Positions 60,139 to 64,000 of a DNA stretch of 64,000 nucleotides are shown piece after piece. The notes beneath the pieces were generated by a model. The model made no database searches. It saw only the letters and a list, made by a program, of their open reading frames with translations, and had not been told where the DNA came from. The DNA is from Paucibacter sp. KBW04 (lineage in GTDB: Bacteria > Pseudomonadota > Gammaproteobacteria > Burkholderiales > Burkholderiaceae_C), in NCBI RefSeq assembly GCF_003852425.1, contig NZ_QAJN01000014.1:62001-126000 (forward strand), read 5' to 3'. Within the stretch, counting starts at the first letter, position 1. Each line of letters begins with the position of its first letter. The position numbers and the translations under genes are program-made.

Positions 60139-62508
60139 TTGAAAACTCCTCAGCCACCCGCAGACATCTGCGGCGAGCCCTTGCGGCCGCCGCGCACAAA
60201 AGTGCCCCCGCTGGCGCGGCTGGCTGGCGTGGCCAAACGCCACCCGAGCTGCGCCCTGCGCCGCTATGAAACCCTGGCCCGCCAGGCCCAGGAAACCGGC
60301 CAAGAGGCCTTGGCGCTGGACGTTTTGTGCGCCCAGTTCCAGCTGATGGAACGCATGGGCCGCGCCCTCGATCTGCGCGAGGCGCTGGGCCTGGGTCGCC
60401 AGCGTGCCGCCGCCACCCACTTGCCCTTGCAGGCGGCTCGCATCTTTGAAGCCTCCGGCCGCCTGGCCTACCAGACCGGGGATTACTTTGAAGCCACGGC
60501 GCATTGGTCCCGCACGGTGGATCTGGCCCAGCTGGTGGGCGACATCCCACTGGGCGTGGCGGCCCGCATCGGCCTGGGCCAGATCCACTACGCCCTGGGT
60601 GCCTGGGAAAGCGGCCGCCGCTTTCACCGCGAGGGTCAAAACCTCTTGGCCCAGACCGAGGACAGCTATCTGAGCGCCAAGCTGGCCCTCAATATGGGGG
60701 TGGGCTTTTTTGAGTGCAAGCAGCTGGAAGAGGCCGAGCAGCAATTCCGCCTCGGTCTGGCCGAGGCGCAGCGCGGCGAGCACCGCGAATACATTGCCGA
60801 AGCGCATTGGCAGCTGGCCCGAACCGCCCTGGCGCTGGGGCGCAATGAGGAGGCCCGGCGCCAATGCGGCATCGCCCTGCTGATGGCTCAGCAACTGGGC
60901 CATGCCTGGCTTCAAAGCGTGGCCCTGCAGACCTGGACCGATCTGGCCATCGCCCGCCAGGACCTGGCCGAGGCCGTGCAAGCCTGCCAGCGCAGCCTGG
61001 AGCAGGCGCAGCGCATCCAGTCCCGCCACCAGGAGAGCCAGGCCCATGTGCAGATGGCCCGCCTGATGCAGCAACAAGGCCAGGCCAGCCAGGCCCTGCA
61101 ACATCTGTGGCAACACCTGCGCCTGCAGTCCGAGATCGAGCGTCAAAGTCTGCCCGAGCGCCTGGGCCTGCTGACGCATTACGACCCGCTGAAAAAGCCG
61201 CCCGAGGAGTTGCTGCTGGATCTGTCCAACAAGCATTGGCAGATCAACCGCAGCGAAGACGTGGTGACGGCCGCCAGCGCCACGGGCCAGATGGCCCAGC
61301 AAATCATGCGCCTGGACGCCCTGCACTTCTGGTGGCTGAGCGAAGACGGCGAGGCCCTGCAGCTGCAAGCCTGGCCGACGACGGCCGGCCCAGTGCCCCA
61401 ACTCCATCCCAAACAGCAGGGCCGCTATCTGCATTGGTTGAGCCAACGCCACGAACCCCAGGTCATGCAAGACCTGCGTCTGCACCCCTGGTTCGAGGAC
61501 CTGCACCCCTTGATCGCTCGCCGCTGGCCGGGGGACCGGCTCGGTGAGCCCGGTTTTTTGCACGCCCACTCGCGCATCGAGATCCCACTCTTTGTGCAGG
61601 AGCGCCTGTGCGGCCTGCTGTGGCTGGACCAAAAACAGACCCGCAGCTGGACTCGCCAGGATGTGCTGCAAGCCAGCCACACGGCCAAGCTTTACGAACG
61701 CCTGCTGGTGGCCCTGGACCTGGCCCTGGCCCAGCGCGCCCAGGCCGAGATGGCGCAGGAAAAAGCCCAGCTGATGGGCCGCATCATGGCCAGCGTGGCT
61801 CATGAGGTGAACACGCCCATCGGCGTGGCCGTGACCGCGGCCTCCAGTCTGAGCGACTCGGCCACGGCCCTGCGCCAAGCCTTGCAGGGCGCTCGCGTCA
61901 GCCGCCGCGAGCTGCAGGACCTGGCCGCGACCATGGGCGGCAATGCCGATCTGGTGGCGCGCAATCTGGCGCGGGCCGCCGCCCTGATCGGCAGCTTCAA
62001 GCAGGTGGCGGTGGACCAGAGCTCGGAGCAGGTGCAGACCGTCAATCTGCAGCGCTATGTGCAAGGTGTGCTGGACATTCTGCAGCCGGTCTTGCAAAGG
62101 GCCCGGGTCAAGACCCGGGTCGATATCGCACCCGAGATCCATGCCCGCCTGGCCGCCGGACTGCTGGCCCAGATCCTCTCCAATCTGGTGATGAACAGCC
62201 TCAGCCATGCGTTTGAGGCGGAGGGTGGCCTGATCCAGATCAGCGCCCGGCTCAGCCAGCTGCCGCCGCAAGAAGACTGGCTGCTGATCGAAGTGGCCGA
62301 CAACGGCCGGGGCATCGCCGAGACCATGCGCAGCCGCATCTTCGACCCCTTCTTCACCACCAAACGGGGCCAGGGTGGCTCCGGCCTGGGGCTTTACATC
62401 GTGCAGTCCCTGACGCATCGCCTGGGCGGCAGCGTCAGCCTGCCCGAGAGCGAGCAAGGTTTATGCGTACGCCTGTGCCTGCCGCTTCAGGCTAGCATGG
62501 AGGAATAG
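60139..62508 (+). CDS. Soluble TPR-GAF sensor histidine kinase
   Basis: 789 residues from the TTG at 60139, chosen because AAGGAG lies 9 nt before it; a TTG at 60121 is less well placed, and an in-frame TGA at 60115 bars longer forms. No membrane helix, so the protein is cytoplasmic. TPR-like repeats ~45-345, a GAF-like domain ~365-520, a coiled coil, then an HisKA-like region with His555 (ASVAHEVNTPIGVA) and HATPase (LSNLVMNSLSHAF, DNGRGI, GGSGLGLYIV). No response regulator is adjacent. Both the domain order and its orphan state are unusual. Confidence 0.85.
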   Translation: MKTPQPPADICGEPLRPPRTKVPPLARLAGVAKRHPSCALRRYETLARQAQETGQEALALDVLCAQFQLMERMGRALDLREALGLGRQRAAATHLPLQAARIFEASGRLAYQTGDYFEATAHWSRTVDLAQLVGDIPLGVAARIGLGQIHYALGAWESGRRFHREGQNLLAQTEDSYLSAKLALNMGVGFFECKQLEEAEQQFRLGLAEAQRGEHREYIAEAHWQLARTALALGRNEEARRQCGIALLMAQQLGHAWLQSVALQTWTDLAIARQDLAEAVQACQRSLEQAQRIQSRHQESQAHVQMARLMQQQGQASQALQHLWQHLRLQSEIERQSLPERLGLLTHYDPLKKPPEELLLDLSNKHWQINRSEDVVTAASATGQMAQQIMRLDALHFWWLSEDGEALQLQAWPTTAGPVPQLHPKQQGRYLHWLSQRHEPQVMQDLRLHPWFEDLHPLIARRWPGDRLGEPGFLHAHSRIEIPLFVQERLCGLLWLDQKQTRSWTRQDVLQASHTAKLYERLLVALDLALAQRAQAEMAQEKAQLMGRIMASVAHEVNTPIGVAVTAASSLSDSATALRQALQGARVSRRELQDLAATMGGNADLVARNLARAAALIGSFKQVAVDQSSEQVQTVNLQRYVQGVLDILQPVLQRARVKTRVDIAPEIHARLAAGLLAQILSNLVMNSLSHAFEAEGGLIQISARLSQLPPQEDWLLIEVADNGRGIAETMRSRIFDPFFTTKRGQGGSGLGLYIVQSLTHRLGGSVSLPESEQGLCVRLCLPLQASMEE

Positions 62509-62536
62509 CAGCCCCCTCCATTGAACGCACACCACC

Positions 62537-63688
62537 ATGCCCGTCATCACCTGCATCGAAGACCTGCGCGTCCTGGCCCAAAAACGCGTGCCCCGCATGT
62601 TCTACGACTATGCCGATTCGGGCAGCTGGACAGAGGGCACCTACCGCGCCAATTCGGCGGACTTCCAAAGCATCAAGCTGCGCCAGCGCGTGGCGGTGAA
62701 TATGGAAAACCGCAGCACCGCCACCCGTATGATTGGCGTCGATGTGGCGATGCCGGTGGCCATCGCCCCCACCGGCCTGACCGGCATGCAACATGCCGAT
62801 GGCGAGATCCTGGCGGCCCGCGCGGCCGAGAAGTTCGGCATCCCCTTCACGCTCTCGACCATGAGCATCTGCTCGATCGAGGACATCGCCGCGCACACCA
62901 AGGCGCCCTTCTGGTTCCAGCTTTATGTGATGCGGGACCGCGACTTCATCGAACGCCTGATTGACCGCGCCAAGGCGGCCCGCTGCGGCGCCCTGGTGCT
63001 GACCCTGGACCTGCAAATCCTCGGCCAGCGCCACAAGGACTTGAAGAACGGCCTCTCCGCCCCGCCCAAACCCACCCTGGCCAATCTGATCAATCTCTGC
63101 ACCAAGCCGCGCTGGTGTCTGGGCATGCTGGGCACCTCAAGGCGCCAGTTCGGCAATATCGTCGGCCACGTCAAGGGCGTGGAGAACATGGGCTCGCTGT
63201 CCGAATGGACGGCCAAGCAGTTCGACCCCAAGCTCAGCTGGGCCGATGTGGAGTGGATCAAAAAACGCTGGGGCGGCAAGCTCATCATCAAGGGCATCCA
63301 GGATGTGGAAGACGCCCGCCTGGCCGTGGCCTCGGGCGCCGATGCCCTGATCGTCAGCAACCACGGCGGCCGCCAGTTGGACGGCGCCGAGTCCAGCATC
63401 CACGCCCTGCCCGCCATCGCGCAGGCGGTGGGCTCGCAGATCGAGGTGCATATGGACGGCGGCATACGCTCCGGCCAGGACGTGCTCAAGGCCTGGGCCC
63501 TGGGTGCGCGCGGCACTTACATCGGCCGCGCTTTCCTCTACGGCCTGGGCGCCATGGGCGAAGCCGGCGTCACCAAGGCGCTGGAGATCATCCACAAGGA
63601 GCTGGACCTGACGATGGCGTTTTGCGGCCATACCCAGATCGAAAGGGTCACCCGCGACATCTTGCTGCCGGGCAGCTTCAAGGGTTGA
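62537..63688 (+). CDS. lldD: FMN-dependent alpha-hydroxy-acid dehydrogenase, probably L-lactate dehydrogenase
   Basis: 383 residues. FMN-binding alpha/beta-barrel: MFYDYADSGSWTEGTYRAN, AIAPTGLTGMQHADGEI, Lys in KLIIKGIQ, the catalytic His and Arg in SNHGGRQLDGA, phosphate-binding DGGIRSGQDVLKAWALGARGTYIGRAFLYG. The length and membrane-association segment (~190-235) fit LldD, which oxidises L-lactate to pyruvate and passes electrons to quinone. Family members with other hydroxy acids (glycolate, mandelate) cannot be excluded. Confidence 0.88.
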   Translation: MPVITCIEDLRVLAQKRVPRMFYDYADSGSWTEGTYRANSADFQSIKLRQRVAVNMENRSTATRMIGVDVAMPVAIAPTGLTGMQHADGEILAARAAEKFGIPFTLSTMSICSIEDIAAHTKAPFWFQLYVMRDRDFIERLIDRAKAARCGALVLTLDLQILGQRHKDLKNGLSAPPKPTLANLINLCTKPRWCLGMLGTSRRQFGNIVGHVKGVENMGSLSEWTAKQFDPKLSWADVEWIKKRWGGKLIIKGIQDVEDARLAVASGADALIVSNHGGRQLDGAESSIHALPAIAQAVGSQIEVHMDGGIRSGQDVLKAWALGARGTYIGRAFLYGLGAMGEAGVTKALEIIHKELDLTMAFCGHTQIERVTRDILLPGSFKG

Positions 63689-63709
63689 GGCGCACCCGGC
63701 TCTGAGCGC

Positions 63710-63889
63710 CTAGCCTTGGGTCACCGAGGCGGCTGAGCCTTCTTTGAGGCCTTGCACAAAGTCGCCGGCACCACCGGCCAACACCAGGGTCAGGGCCGCG
63801 GCGAGCAAAAGATTGCGGCAGTTCTTGCGATAGCCGTAGATCAAGAGGCCAAGGCCGATGAGGGAGAGGACAAGCTCAAAAATGAACAC
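63710..63889 (-). CDS. Small two-helix membrane protein
   Basis: 59 residues, GTG start at 63889. Two hydrophobic helices (residues ~2-19 and ~27-42) separated by YRKNCRN, then a short polar tail (DFVQGLKEGSAASVTQG). No family recognised; the helix-loop-helix design is common in small membrane proteins. Convergent with lldD, 21 nt between stops, with AGGCGC-N12-GCGCCT (63688-63711) between them. Found by direct translation because it is short. Confidence 0.6.
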   Translation of the reverse strand: MFIFELVLSLIGLGLLIYGYRKNCRNLLLAAALTLVLAGGAGDFVQGLKEGSAASVTQG

Positions 63890-63981
63890 TGAGAAATTCC
63901 GCTAAACAAGGGCGGCCATTCTGCCCGAGGCAGTGCCGAGACCTCGGTTCACGGGGCGATTCACATCCCTGCCGCCCCAAT

Positions 63982-64000
63982 AAAAAGCGACCCGAGGGTC
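63982..64000 (-). terminator. Partial terminator hairpin at the window edge
   Basis: Read leftward, GACCCTCGGGTC-GCTTTTTA looks like the end of a GCGACC-ctcg-GGTCGC-TTTTT terminator. It would end a leftward gene lying to the right of the window. The 5' arm is cut off. Confidence 0.5.

Noticed and set aside
60139-62508. The TPR-GAF kinase as the missing HoxJ
   Set aside because: HoxJ has a PAS domain and no TPR array, and this gene lies 53 kb from hoxC beside dinB and lldD. Nothing links it to hydrogen sensing.

Overview
The window reads as chromosomal DNA of a high-GC betaproteobacterium of the order Burkholderiales, most likely the Roseateles/Paucibacter/Rubrivivax/Leptothrix side (Sphaerotilaceae). 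This rests on the GC-rich third codon positions, the gmk-rpoZ-spoT and hemC-hemD-hemX-hemY blocks, argH next to an AlgZ/AlgR-type pair, and a Cupriavidus-style hydrogenase locus. The exact genus is an inference.

Layout. 1-5.2 kb: a small leftward cluster (acetoacetate-decarboxylase-fold protein, short-chain dehydrogenase, anchored protein of unknown function, SphA/MetA-type outer-membrane protein cut by the window edge) with a divergent AraC-family regulator. 5.2-23.5 kb: one leftward run of 20 hydrogenase genes, hoxKG-hupE-hoxZMLOQRTV-hypABFCDE-hoxABC. It encodes a membrane-bound uptake [NiFe]-hydrogenase with the six-cysteine signature of oxygen-tolerant enzymes, its maturation machinery, and an H2-sensing regulatory hydrogenase (HoxBC) with its NtrC-type activator HoxA. 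A near-consensus sigma-54 promoter lies 125 bp upstream of hoxK. HoxJ, HypX and HoxN are absent from the locus, and HypF is a half-size form. 23.8-30 kb: gmk, rpoZ, spoT, greB (stop codon interlocked with spoT), an alpha-methylacyl-CoA racemase homologue, and three identical tRNA-Arg(ACG) genes, each with its own terminator. 30-37.4 kb: hemC-D-X-Y leftward and ppc rightward.

37.4-43.3 kb: an ECF sigma factor lacking the usual acidic region-2 patch, two tandem paralogous membrane Ser/Thr kinases with periplasmic repeat regions and HCD catalytic loops, then a small YjfB-like motility protein behind a possible sigma-28 promoter. 43.3-50.7 kb: an orphan membrane protein, AlgR-like and AlgZ-like regulators, argH, and a second, ordinary histidine kinase/OmpR-type regulator pair. 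50.7-53.6 kb: accessory-looking DNA with small genes, a BrnT/BrnA toxin-antitoxin pair, and an 11-bp-phased repeat array between two divergent genes. 53.6-64 kb: a methyl-accepting chemotaxis protein, bacteriohemerythrin, an exported BAAT-type hydrolase whose ribosome-binding site sits in a perfect inverted repeat, dinB behind a LexA box, a soluble TPR-GAF histidine kinase, an L-lactate-dehydrogenase-type FMN enzyme and a 59-residue membrane protein.

How it fits together: HoxK/HoxG oxidise H2 and pass electrons through HoxZ to the quinone pool. HoxM, L, O, Q, R, T, V and HypA-F build the enzyme, with HupE probably supplying nickel. HoxBC senses H2 and HoxA drives the sigma-54 promoter, but the signalling link normally made by HoxJ is not visible. 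The strongest candidates for something little described are the ECF sigma/twin non-RD kinase module, the HoxJ-less hydrogen-sensing circuit, and the phased repeat array.
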